Source of the DNA: Strongylocentrotus droebachiensis
Lineage: Eukaryota > Echinodermata > Echinoidea > Camarodonta > Strongylocentrotidae
Direction of reading: 5' to 3'
Length of the DNA: 64,000 bases
Assembly: GCA_035222895.1 (NCBI GenBank)
Contig: JAVYIG010004970.1
Location: forward strand, 1-64,000
Positions 50,901 to 60,933 of the stretch are shown here, one piece after another. Below the pieces are notes generated by a model. It made no database searches and was not told the DNA's origin. It was given only the letters and a program-made list of their open reading frames with translations. Position numbers and translations under genes: made by a program. Each line of letters opens with the position of its first letter. Position 1 is the first letter of the stretch.

Positions 50901-53900
50901 GACTGGTCGAAATTGGAGTCGTGATTTTAGCCATTCCCGTAAAGAAACGAAAAATGCCAAAACCGTTTAATAGTCCAAGAGTAAAATCCCACAAAATGAG
51001 TAAGCTCAATATCCTGTCCTTTACATAGCCTACAGCATTCAATCGAAACATTTATCTTTCCTATTCCAGAGTAAACCTACCATGAGGCCTCTCACAGATG
51101 TATGGTGTTGCATATGAACACTCTATGTCATTCCATTTCCCATGAAATTCATTTATTATATTCACTGAAGAGTTGATGCAGGTGCAGTCTTCCGTCTCTT
51201 TGTAATTGTTAGGTTCTCCTGAAGCCCAAGAAGACTCCTCTCTTCTATGATACCAAATGGTTGATTTGAAAAATGAGAAACAAGATAATCATCGTTCAAT
51301 ATCACAAGGCATTACCCTCAGCACATCTGACACTTGTATTCTACATAATCTCAACTGGAATAAGGTTTATATTGCAAAAAGATATGGAAATGCATTATAA
51401 CTAGAAATTTAAATCGTCATGGGGACGAATTAGGTGGTCTGTTTTCAATTTTATGATCATTGAAAAGTCAAAAAAGAAAAAAAAATGAAGAAAAAAATTT
51501 GTTGGAGACTCCCGTACTCGAACCAGTGACCTCGAGGTCGGAAGTCAAGTGCGTTACCGATATAACAAAACATTTCCCATAGCGATTACACGTAAACGGA
51601 AAATGGAATTCTCAAATCCCATTTTGCAAGTGAAATATGAGCACTATCCCGGCATCTGATTGAAAAATAAAGGGCACACTTGTAATAGCTTATTGTCTCA
51701 GCTACAACATACTCTAAGCTCAGCGAAAACAAAGCTAAAACAACGGAGATATTGCTCGTGAAAGACGGGAATGTAGATTCCAGTTTTGAGAAAAAATCAT
51801 GTCCCATAGAGAATAAAAAATGTGAAAAATTAACATGCCTCCTTTAATTGCAAAAATACGCCATGATGCCTTTGTCAAAATGAAAAATTATGTATACTGC
51901 ATTGTAAAGAATATTCTCAGCTAGAACATATCAAAATTTGAAAGAAAATTGATCAATATTTACAGAGATACAATCAATTTTTCAAAAATCTGCTGACGTC
52001 ATAATATGCAAATTGAAATTTTGAGTTCGGAGGCCATTATGATGACGTCATGAGTTAATTGAGGGTCAAATGAGACATGAAATCATATCTCCGACTCATA
52101 CTTTATCAAGATATAAAAAAAATTGTGGGTATCTATCCATTCTGAAGAGTTACAATGGATTTTGTATAGGCATGTTTTTGCCCATATATGCTATGTATTA
52201 CAAGAGCTCGCACGCACGGACATTTACCTTGAACGGAGGCCATCATGATGACGTCATGAGTTAATTGAGGGTTCGAACGGACATTTACCTTGAACGGACG
52301 CTCATTTCGTTATTAATGGTCATAAAGAGATAAACATGGTATCAAATTGTTCGGAATAAAATGGGCAATACTATGATAGACAAAAAAGGGAGATTCTAGT
52401 TTGCGTACGACCATTACGAACACAAACGTGCGCGTAAACGGAAAATGGAATTCTCAAATCCCACTTTGTAAGTGAAATATGAGCATGATCCCGGCATCTG
52501 ATCGAAAAATAAAGGACACACTTGTGATAGCTTATTGTCTCAGCTACAACATACTCAAAGCTCAGCGTAAACAAAAATAAAACAACGGAGATATTGCTCG
52601 CGAAAGACGAGAATGTAGAATCCAGTTTTGAGAAAAAGTCATGTCCCATAGAGAATACACGCAAAATGTAAAAAATTGACATTCCTCCTTTAATCGCAAA
52701 AATACGCCATGATACCATTGTCAAAATGAAATATTGTGTATACTGCATTTGTAGAGAATATTCTCAGGTAGAACATATCAAAATTTGAAAGAAAATTGGT
52801 CAATATTTACAGAGATACAATCAATTTTCCAAAAATCTGCTGACGTCATAATATGCAAATTGAAATTTTGAGTTCGGAGGCCATTATGATGACGTCATGA
52901 GTTAATTGAGGGTCAAATGAGACATGAAATCATATCTCCGACTCATAATCTATCTAAATATGAAAGAAAATTGGGGGTATCTGTCCATTCAGAGTTACAA
53001 TGAATTTTGTATAGGCATGTTTTTGCACATGTATGTTATGTATTACAAGAGCTCGCACGCACGGATGCGTATCTTAACGGACGCTCATTCCGTTATTAAT
53101 GGTCAGAAAAAGGTGAACAAGGTATCAAAATGCTTGAAAAAATGTGCCAAATATGATGACAGAAAAAATTTGGCGATTCTACGTTGAAAAATGCAAGTAC
53201 GCGCGAAAACGCGCACGCATGCGCGTGTGCGCGTTTTTTTGCAAAATGCTTAAAATGGCCTGAAACGTATGCAAAATTAATTTTAAACGAATCGGAGCAT
53301 TATACAATTTTGATGCGCGCGTACGTGCGCGTCGAGGTGCGCGCGCGGAATTTGTTGACATTTTTAGTTGACCTTTGACCTGAAGTTGATTTATACCAAA
53401 TATGGTTCATTTTTGATTACTCGTTATCGAGATATGATAATGACCTGATTTTTACAAAATGGCGCCATGACCTTGAAAAAGTAAATTAAACTTGAAATTA
53501 TACGGCTCGATTATTGACAGAAATTTGAAGGAAATTGACCATGTCGATTTCGAGTAAACGTGTGGACAAAAAAGTGTACGGAAGAAATAAAAATAAAGAA
53601 TAAATAAATAAAGAAATAAAGAAAGAAAATTCTAACGAAATCAATAGGTGATCTGTCATCGACAGACCACCTAATTAGTATACAAAACCCTATATTGTAC
53701 TCAATAATGCTTTAAATGAAACAAATACAGAGATTTCAGTGAAGTTATGATTGATTATTATATATAAAAGACTGGTTTGATGTTAATCCAATTATTAACA
53801 AAAAACAGAGAAATTCGAAATAAAATGAAAAGAGAATAATATGAAATCACCTTTCCACAGTGCCATCTACCCATACAAAACTGCCACCAATGTCCCTCCT

Positions 53901-56900
53901 AAGTCCTAACCAATAGCAAACGTCCGATGGGTTTGAAGTTGTCATGATTCCTACCAGGAAATTCTTGAAAAGGAACGCGGGAAAAGAAGACACACACAAA
54001 AAAGAAGACGTACTGAACAAAAATATTTTTTTCCCTCTCGTCTGAAAATGTATTGTCATGAACTTTACCAACGGTCAGTACTTCCCACCTAGTTTTTATT
54101 GACAAAAGGAATTTACATTTTACATATGAGTTATGAATAACATTTCTGGGCTATCATAAAATGATATGCTGCACTCTAAACATCTTCTTGATATTCATTT
54201 CCAATCATTTGAATCCAGGCTAAAGGCTCAGTTCCAATATAAATAATTTTTAGAATCTTGACTTAAACATTATCATATTATGAGTTGTATTACCTACGGC
54301 TTAAGAAAATGCCTCAGTGTCGTGAACGTATGTTACTTTACAAAGAAAAAAAAAAGAATGATATGTTTAATAAATGTGAAAGCGTAGTTTATGTTTTCTT
54401 ACATTGAGTTCTTCTGATTTGATAATGGCCAGGTCACCGCCATTGCTCACACAGTGTGCTCTAGCATCATCATACGACATTGCTTCTCCGTAGAACCGAT
54501 ACAACGATTGGCCGAAACGATGCCACGAACAACGAGAATCTGACAATGTAAATATGACACAGGTTAAGTCCAATTCTTTCATTTCACATATTTAATTTAA
54601 ACAAATCTTGCTTTGTTTTGTTTTGATGTTTGTATATCATCCATTTTATTGTATGTATTTGTTTCATTCTATCCTTAATTAATCATTGCATTAGGGTGGT
54701 GGTGAGGAAATTTTTAGTGACCGAGCAACATTACCGATGAGGTTACTATTGCACTGGCCCCATACAAAATAATATAATTTACCTTTGGGACGTTGACAAA
54801 TGTAAGTGCCCGTAAATGAACAGGAATGTGTTTGCCATTTCCCTTGATCTACTACGCTGTATGTAGATCTCATGCGGACACATTCATTGCTTGTTAACGG
54901 TTGTGAAGGCGACCAATTTGAGTACCTGTAATTGAAAAAGAATAAACATAGTGTACTATCGACTTGCTCTTCGAAACCGAGTAAAATTCCTTCAAACATC
55001 CTGAAAATGCCTTGTTTTATGCACTTTTTATCGGACAAGGCCTTGATATTATAATATAAGTCCAGGGACCTGTTTTACCAAGAGTTACGATTGATCCAAA
55101 TCAATCGCAAGGTTCGCAGTCTCCTATCTCGTATGTACATAGTTGCGATTGATATCAACTCTTTGTAAGACGGGGCCAGATAGGGAACATCGAAGTAAGA
55201 CGATCACAACTACTTTTTTAAAATCAACTCAAGGGCTAGTTCTGTACCTTATTGTACATTCCCCTAAAAGCCATGTTCGGATTAGGAAGTACGCCATTGT
55301 TTTGTTCGCACAGTTTAAAAGTTGATGGACAGGGCTGTTGAAAACTTGAAATTTCCTAAAGTCGATTTTTAGAAAGTAAATGCGTTCGTTTCAAAAAGAT
55401 TTGTGCGAAAATGAATAAAGCTATATTTCCTTTGGATACAATCACAGAAGAAATGTGATCATAAAGATAAAAGTTTTACACACAATGCCTTACAAACAAA
55501 ATTGGCAGACAGTAAAGTTGCTTTGTTAGGACCACTATTGAATTTTGTTGATGTAAAAAGTCAGCTTCAAACCTACTTGTTATCAATGAGATCATCATCA
55601 TTCTCATCACCACCATTATAAGTATATTTACATGAATTGATTTTGACTATATAGTTTATTTTGTATAGATAAAGTTTTCTCAGAAATTAATACATAAATC
55701 TCTATGACGCTTTAGATTGATCAGCAAAGTTCTAATAAGATATCTATCCATCGTATCCTAATAATGAATTTATGAAAAGAGGTGAACAGTGTATCATTAT
55801 TATCATTATTGTTGTATATTAACTCTGGTTGTGTGTTGCCTATCCATGTATACTCTCCATCACCGTCGTGGTCACGGAGCCCTATCCAGTAGTTATATCC
55901 TCCAGTACCTTTCGTTGTGAAAGTGACCAGAAAATCCTGAGAAGTGAAAATTGGCCGAAACGATGCCACGAACAACGAGAATCTGACAATGTAAATATGA
56001 CAAAGGTTAAGTCCAATTCTTTCATTTCACATATTTAATTTAAACAAATCTTGCTTTGTTTTGTTTTGATGTTTGTATATCATCCATTTTATTGTATGTA
56101 TTTGTTTCATTCTATCCTTAATTAATCATTGCATTAGGGTGGTGGTGAGGAAATTTTTAGTGACCGAGCAACATTACCGATGAGGTTACTATTGCACTGG
56201 CCCCATACAAAATAATATAATTTACCTTTGGGACGTTGACAAATGTAAGTGCCCGTAAATGAACAGGAATGTGTTTGCCATTTCCCTTGATCTACTACGC
56301 TGTATGTAGATCTCATGCGGACACATTCATTGCTTGTTAACGGTTGTGAAGGCGACCAATTTGAGTACCTGTAATTGAAAAAGAATAAACATAGTGTACT
56401 ATCGACTTGCTCTTCGAAACCGAGTAAAATTCCTTCAAACATCCTGAAAATGCCTTGTTTTATGCACTTTTTATCGGACAAGGCCTTGATATTATAATAT
56501 AAGTCCAGGGACCTGTTTTACCAAGAGTTACGATTGATCCAAATCAATCGCAAGGTTCGCAGTCTCCTATCTCGTATGTACATAGTTGCGATTGATATCA
56601 ACTCTTTGTAAGACGGGGCCAGATAGGGAACATCGAAGTAAGACGATCACAACTACTTTTTTAAAATCAACTCAAGGGCTAGTTCTGTACCTTATTGTAC
56701 ATTCCCCTAAAAGCCATGTTCGGATTAGGAAGTACGCCATTGTTTTGTTCGCACAGTTTAAAAGTTGATGGACAGGGCTGTTGAAAACTTGAAATTTCCT
56801 AAAGTCGATTTTTAGAAAGTAAATGCGTTCGTTTCAAAAAGATTTGTGCGAAAATGAATAAAGCTATATTTCCTTTGGATACAATCACAGAAGAAATGTG

Positions 56901-59900
56901 ATCATAAAGATAAAAGTTTTACACACAATGCCTTACAAACAAAATTGGCAGACAGTAAAGTTGCTTTGTTAGGACCACTATTGAATTTTGTTGATGTAAA
57001 AAGTCAGCTTCAAACCTACTTGTTATCAATGAGATCATCATCATTCTCATCACCACCATTATTAGTATATTTACATGAATTGATTTTGACTATATAGTTT
57101 ATTTTGTATAGATAAAGTTTTCTCAGAAATTAATACATAAATCTCTATGACGCTTTAGATTGATCAGCAAAGTTCTAATAAGATATCTATCCATCGTATC
57201 CTAATAATGAATTTATGAAAAGAGGTGAACAGTGTATCATTATTATCATTATTGTTGTATATTAACTCTGGTTGTGTGTTGCCTATCCATGTATACTCTC
57301 CATCACCGTCGTGGTCACGGAGCCCTATCCAGTAGTTATATCCTCCAGTACCTTTCGTTGTGAAAGTGACCAGAAAATCCTGAGAAGTGAAAAAAGGGCA
57401 ATTGTTTTAAACAGAAATTATTTACGGAGTAACCTTATATATGCATTTTGTAAGTACATCTACTTTCTTCATAAGTATGAATAAGTTCTTGAGACAGCCG
57501 AACAATATTTTATCGTCGGATTTAATTTGGTGGATTGAGCATTCGAGTAGTCGTAGAAAAGAATTACACTAATGTCACACTTCACTTCATCAAAAATTAT
57601 GTGCAGTTACCACGTTCATTTACCTAGGATACACACTGACATACCAAGTATGATAAGATGTTAGGGACTGTAATTATGGTTGTTACCATCATGTTACACC
57701 CATGCAAAATAAAATCAGTTTTCAAAAAAAAGAATGACAACTGAAATGCACATTTTAAAGAGAAAATGAACTTGGTGAAAATGGTTTGAATACCCCAACC
57801 AAAATATCCTAGACATTTTGAAAAACAACATATATCTACGTGATTCAGGCTAATATATTGAGCATTTTTAATTAACATGTAACAGCGTGTATACAACGGT
57901 TGAACATGGGATGAAGAAGAAAAGAAATATTAGTGATACAAGCATATTGGTAAATAAATATTGAGAAATTTATTTCACTTACAGTTTGTTCATGAGAAGT
58001 AATAATAGCGAGATGTCCACCTTGATTTTTACAGCTGGTCCTCGCATAAGGCCAGATCATAAAATTGTTCACGATGCGGTACTGTGAGTCACCATAGTCT
58101 AGCCAGCCTGGAGTATTACATATCTGCCCATTGACTGAATATGAATGTAATAATACTAAGACAAAATGTAGTATCAAAAATTCCTAAACCTCTTCTATGC
58201 AATAATATAATTTAAACAATTATTTTACGAAAATTGATAGTAGATGGAATATTGTTTATTTTTTTGCTGTAAACAAAAAGATTCAGTTTTGTCATATCGT
58301 AGTTTATTTTGTTTGTGATAATTTTTGTTCATAACAAAATTAAGTTATATATTTGCTGTTATATATATGTTGCAGTCAGTATGAATATTTGATAAATATA
58401 TTGTTTTCTCTTTTAAAGAAAAATATCATAATTGAATTTGAATTTCTTAAAAAGCTGTAATAAAAAAATCTTGAAATCGTGCAAACTTTATTGTATATAA
58501 TGCAACTAAACAGTTCTGTCTAGTTCAATCAATCGATTTCGTTTCTTGCAATTTAAGTCACACGCTGTCATTTTTTTGTTTAAATGTCATTTTGAAAATG
58601 TTCAGAAATATATTTTTTGTTGTTGTGTGTCTTTGCATGTATATCATTTGATAGACTGGCATTTATTTGAAGAAAGTAGTATATTTCAAGTTGGTACTGA
58701 ATGTTGAAGTGAAGAAATGGAGAGAGTGAAGGTCTGGAATGTTCCATTGATGGTAGAGAGTATATTAATTCAGCTATGCCAGGGGTTATTGTGCTAGCCC
58801 AGTATTGTGTTGGTAAAAATGAAGTTATGACTGTATGCACATGTTTCATGTTCTGTAAATAGCGTGTAGACGTTTGTATGGTGGCTCAGAAGGGACATCG
58901 CTAATCGTGAAATCTCGAATTATTGTTGTGAAATTCACGACGTCACGTATATCGACGCGAATTTTTTTCCTGAATCAATCTGTCATTGTTTTAGTAGTAA
59001 CCGAAGGTTGAAGCTGCTTTTCAGCGTAAGGTGGTGAAGAATTAATATTCAGGTTTTTCCATAGAAAATGTACATGACTTGCTTATATATGGTGAAGGGA
59101 TTGCAATTCAAAATAACATGTATAGCTTCATTATTTTATAAGATTCATCATTGTTGTATTTATTACATAGGACATAGAATATTCATACCTTTTTACACCT
59201 TAGTTTTGTGTTGTACCCCCCCCCCCCCCCCCTCCTCCTCCTCCTCCCTGCTGCGCTGATGCCTGACGGATACACATCACACAAAGCATGTATTGCATGT
59301 AAATAGTATAGCGGTTGTATATTTATAATGCGATCTTTACTCTTATCAAATTGGCAATTATTTATATTGATGGACTTTGAGTGGGCTATATCCATCTTCG
59401 AAATAAATCGTGGAAAAGTAGTCAAGACGACATGAGTTATAACTAAAAAGCGATTATGGATGTGTGGATTAAGAGTATTTGGATTGCCATTGACTGACGG
59501 GAATACAATGTTTCTTACGGGCTCTCTAGAGCAGAGAATACTTGAATTCTATTTTGAAAATGATTTTTCTTGTTTGTTTTTAGTACTTTCTTTTGTAATG
59601 ACAATTGTACAACATTGTGGTTTCTTTTTAAATGAAATAAAAGTATTTTCGGCTTAAACAAAAATTATAATAAGAAGGTTTATATTTTATTAAAATTGAG
59701 ATGTGTATCTACTTCATAATGGATATAATGTGCCTAGGTTAGCATATAAACATGCTGGGGAAAACCGAATACAGATGGCTGCAAGGGATTCACTTTGTAA
59801 GTGCATTAATGGGGGATATAATAGCTAGGTTCAAGTTCAGGTCCTAATCCCGGTGGAATGAGTTATGTGCGAGGCATTAAAAAAAGAAGGCTAGCGAAGT

Positions 59901-60933
59901 GTGTGTGAGGGGGGGGGGTGTAGGTCAATTACAGGACCAAGTTCCAGAGAGTCAAAGAAGGAGAGGAGAGGAGGAGGAGTAGGAGTTAAACAAAAAGTTG
60001 TAAGTCTTAAGTTGAAAATCTGAATTAGATGTATTTTGAAGGGTAACCCTAGAGGTTAACTTTTGGTGACAGTTATAGATTTATGCGGGACCTTCTTTAT
60101 TTCGTTGTTGAAAAATCAGAACTTATTGTATTCTGCTACACCAGGGATAGGTGTATGTGCTTAGACTCAAAATAAAGTGTGGGTATTGCTGTATGGTAAA
60201 TGACATGTGTATAAGTGCAATTTAATACTTGAGTTACTATGTGACATCAGAACAAAGAGAACAATAGTACATATCAAGAAAAATATACGGATCTTGGCAA
60301 AATAATTATTGTTACAATATTAATACTACTACTAATAGTAATACTAATGATAATAATGATAATAATAACAATAATACAAATTATGAAAATGTTGTTTCCC
60401 CACAGAATCCCTATCAGCATCATGCTGTTCTTTCTTAAAGGGCCCTGTAATTTGTATATCTCAGCAATTGTCAGGTACCCATCTGTACCTGGGTGTTGAG
60501 TATTAAATGAGGATTAATATCTTGCCAAAGGACATTAGTGCCGGGTCTGGATTCGAACCCTCAACCTTTAGTTTGAGAGTCAAGTGAATGAACCACTATA
60601 CCGCGACACCTCCACAAATCAGCTACCTCCAAGACAAATCCACACCTACACAACATACCCTAGATTACTTTGGCTCGCTTGTAGTTACTTGTTAATTAAG
60701 GAATAGGTATAGTTGGGAAATGGAGACATGGACACGATGAAGGATCCTATTAAAAAAGGTGATATCAAAGCCAACGGGATCGTAATGAGTGCGGTATAAA
60801 CTCTCGCATGATGCGAGTATACATGCGTGTATTTACCTTGCCATGACGTATCTCCGTGAAGGCTGATCATCAACACCAAGATGGCCAACATCTGCATAGA
60901 CACAGACATGATTCGATGAAGGATGTCCATCAT
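41261..60933 (-). CDS. Receptor gene B: 3 C-type lectin + 5 EGF-like + FN3 + TM + ITAM-like tail
   Basis: Nineteen exons (minus): 60933-60837, 58134-57983, 57379-57267, 56368-56226, 54539-54403, 53963-53851, 51244-51081, 50664-50528, 49834-49726, 48908-48778, 48273-48139, 46605-46453, 45835-45704, 44371-44201, 44026-43895, 43536-43234, 42870-42508, 41915-41807, 41453-41261. Phases agree at every junction except for one missing base in the exon 49834-49726. With that base allowed for, the model gives about 995 residues. A hydrophobic leader, a Val/Ile-rich transmembrane helix and a tyrosine-rich tail make it a type I surface receptor. Lectin plus 8-Cys EGF modules and an ITAM pair suggest innate recognition or engulfment signalling, by analogy with Draper/MEGF10 (inference). 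Defects: the frame break, a 1,443-bp exon duplication, and a MITE at one donor. Confidence 0.82.
42160..42312 (-). repeat. GT/AC microsatellite in gene B intron
   Basis: (GT)n with GCGTGCGT interruptions between the FN3 and transmembrane exons. A His/Thr-rich minus-strand frame here is an artefact. Confidence 0.9.
42508..42870 (-). CDS. Gene B: fibronectin type III exon
   Basis: One 363-nt exon (phase 1 to 1) encodes a single FN3 domain: the proline-containing start LPSFSGVPELLELGYYHATI, the Trp of the B strand (GWRQW), IVGYKIYVRSG (C strand), the YNVSGLEAGSTYSVQIAAI tyrosine-corner region, and the end GPALTFTT. The C-C' region is extended by a polar insert. It sits next to the membrane. Confidence 0.82.
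43234..43536 (-). CDS. Gene B: unassigned extracellular module (about 100 residues)
   Basis: A 303-nt exon, phase 1 to 1, encodes REKTNPGIAIFSCAFSFDSP, then FVKATTGDFSTDNWKMAKGP, then SPIYCFIGDPFNKSSEFGFI. Two cysteines about 60 residues apart and alternating hydrophobic stretches suggest an Ig-like beta sandwich, but I do not recognise the family. It joins the EGF and FN3 exons in frame. Confidence 0.7.
43895..48273 (-). CDS. Gene B: five EGF-like exons
   Basis: Exons 48273-48139, 46605-46453, 45835-45704, 44371-44201 and 44026-43895 are all symmetric phase 1. EGF1 (GCPPGKWNVPICDRLCNNC...CICTPGFTGKNC) and EGF3 (CLDGNFGSDCLQYCHCIDG) have eight cysteines as in MEGF/SREC-type repeats. EGF2 is diverged (CGDQRIGSECELVCGSAVTD). 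EGF4 and EGF5 read YFGVNCTDHCNCPDNVGC and CSHTCHCRAGEDDCN. Because phases are symmetric, any one exon can be skipped without changing frame. This matters for EGF3, whose donor is displaced by a MITE. Confidence 0.82.
44880..45360 (+). repeat. Tandem repeat, about 184 bp, three copies
   Basis: Repeated CTGTTCATTTACTACTTTG, GAAACCCTCCCTGTCTCTGT and TAGCGGTGTACCCTCTAAT recur at a spacing of roughly 180-187 bp, in the intron between EGF3 and EGF4. Confidence 0.8.
45393..45708. mobile_element. MITE inserted at the EGF3 splice donor of gene B
   Basis: Inverted ends GGGGGGTGTTTCACAAAGAT and complement, with complementarity continuing through CTAAGT.GAACTTAACACTAAGT. The exon side reads GTTGTCCAG and the far side reads CAG|GTAAAG, so the element sits exactly between the last exon bases and the old donor. 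Reading on into the element meets a stop within about 15 codons. Confidence 0.88.
46885..47674. mobile_element. Foldback MITE with terminal repeats of about 200 bp and TTAA borders
   Basis: The left arm (TTAAAGTACAAGTACATTCC ... CGGATAACTAATAAGAAAGT ... ATGTAAAACTATGGAACAA ... ATGTCCTCACTAT) is matched almost throughout by the reverse complement of the right arm. Located in the intron between EGF1 and EGF2 of gene B. Confidence 0.87.
48005..48105. mobile_element. hAT-type end fragment
   Basis: CACTCCGCCGCCCCTG at about 48,085-48,100 matches the GCCGCCCCTG termini seen near 23.5 and 26.0 kb. The other end was not identified. It overlaps intron just downstream of the EGF1 exon. Confidence 0.4.
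48778..50664 (-). CDS. Gene B: third C-type lectin domain, with a frame break
   Basis: Exons 50664-50528, 49834-49726 and 48908-48778 encode VVSDVWIDYPNVQYYIPSFS...CQNVGGSLAQLK, then EFWFGLDSLDKEGVFQW, then FTTWMSSKPDN and GWDDQFCDELRRFVCE. Near 49,751-49,756 the frame must shift: after FQW the expected DGTLLRNS, and its in-phase join to FTTW, is read only one frame over, as if a base were missing from TGG(G)CGGATGG. KPD replaces EPN/QPD, and WDD replaces WND. Without correction translation goes out of frame in the next exon and stops there. Confidence 0.8.
49184..49706. mobile_element. TTAA MITE family 3
   Basis: Ends TTAAAGGGGAAGTCTACCCT and AGGGTGGACTTCCCCTTTAA with TTAA at each border; 523 bp, noncoding. 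It lies between the second and third exons of the third lectin domain of gene B, ending only 20 bp from the exon border at 49,726. Confidence 0.87.
51081..54539 (-). CDS. Gene B: second C-type lectin domain, canonical EPN/WND
   Basis: Exons 54539-54403, 53963-53851 and 51244-51081 join in phases 0 and 2. They encode CSWHRFGQSLYRFYGEAMSY and HCVSNGGDLAIIKSEELN, then CYWLGLRRDIGGSFVWVDGT, then SSWASGEPNNYKETEDCTCI and GKWNDIECSYATPYICERP. EPN with WND is the classical calcium-site-2 set for mannose-type ligands, so of the three domains this one is the best candidate for calcium-dependent sugar binding. Its large second intron holds a 2.2-kb transposon. Confidence 0.87.
51433..53671. mobile_element. 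DNA element with GGTGGTCTGT inverted ends, internal duplication and CRE-like motifs
   Basis: The left end TAGGTGGTCTGT and the right end ACAGACCACCTA, flanked by AATTA/TAATTA (TA duplication possible), bound 2.24 kb. Inside, about 750 bp is repeated at an offset of 842 bp (GGAAAATGGAATTCTCAAAT at about 51,598 and 52,440). Five TGACGTCA palindromes occur between 51,990 and 52,900. A tRNA-like segment at 51,490-51,550 (minus strand, GGTTCGAGTAC B box) suggests a SINE inside. Confidence 0.68.
54508..57393. repeat. 1,443-bp near-identical tandem duplication within gene B
   Basis: 54508-55950 and 55951-57393 differ at only two or so positions that I noticed (CACAGG/CAAAGG, TTATAAG/TTATTAG). The unit contains the middle exon (55936-55824 / 57379-57267) and last exon (54925-54783 / 56368-56226) of the first lectin domain, plus the first 32 bases of the next domain's first exon. 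Confidence 0.95.
56226..58134 (-). CDS. Gene B: first C-type lectin domain
   Basis: Exons 58134-57983, 57379-57267 and 56368-56226. The leader exon joins in phase 1. It encodes ICNTPGWLDYGDSQYRIVNN and CKNQGGHLAIITSHEQT, then NYWIGLRDHDGDGEYTWIGN, then NWSPSQPLTSNECV and GKWQTHSCSFTGTYICQRP. QPL and WQT replace QPD and WND, so calcium site 2 is probably lost. The middle exon uses a weak donor (GA|GTTAAT). Duplicate middle and last exons lie downstream at 55936-55824 and 54925-54783. Confidence 0.82.
58178..60480. other. Intron 1 of gene B, left part
   Basis: No exon found. 58.86-59.38 kb contains pieces related to the 5' flanks at 38.6-39.8 kb, in mixed orientation (CAGAAGGGACATC, CTGATGCCTGACGGATACAC). 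C run and CTC repeat at 59,216-59,245. AAT repeat at 60,325-60,375. Confidence 0.55.
60505..60609 (-). mobile_element. tRNA-derived SINE, paralogous copy 2
   Basis: On the minus strand it begins GGTGTCGCGGTATAGTGG and has the B box GGTTCGAATCC at the right distance for a tRNA head. It is not a functional tRNA gene: the arms do not pair properly. The flank to its right, up to the TA at 60,682, matches the flank left of the 29.3-kb insertion. Confidence 0.75.

Noticed and set aside
55824..55936. Extra lectin exon pair as a fourth lectin domain of gene B
   Set aside because: It is the duplicated copy, lacks an N-terminal exon and cannot be joined in frame after the first set.
60505..60609. Functional tRNA gene
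   Set aside because: A and B boxes are recognisable, but the stems do not pair as a cloverleaf and a diverged copy lies at 5,375; it is a SINE head.
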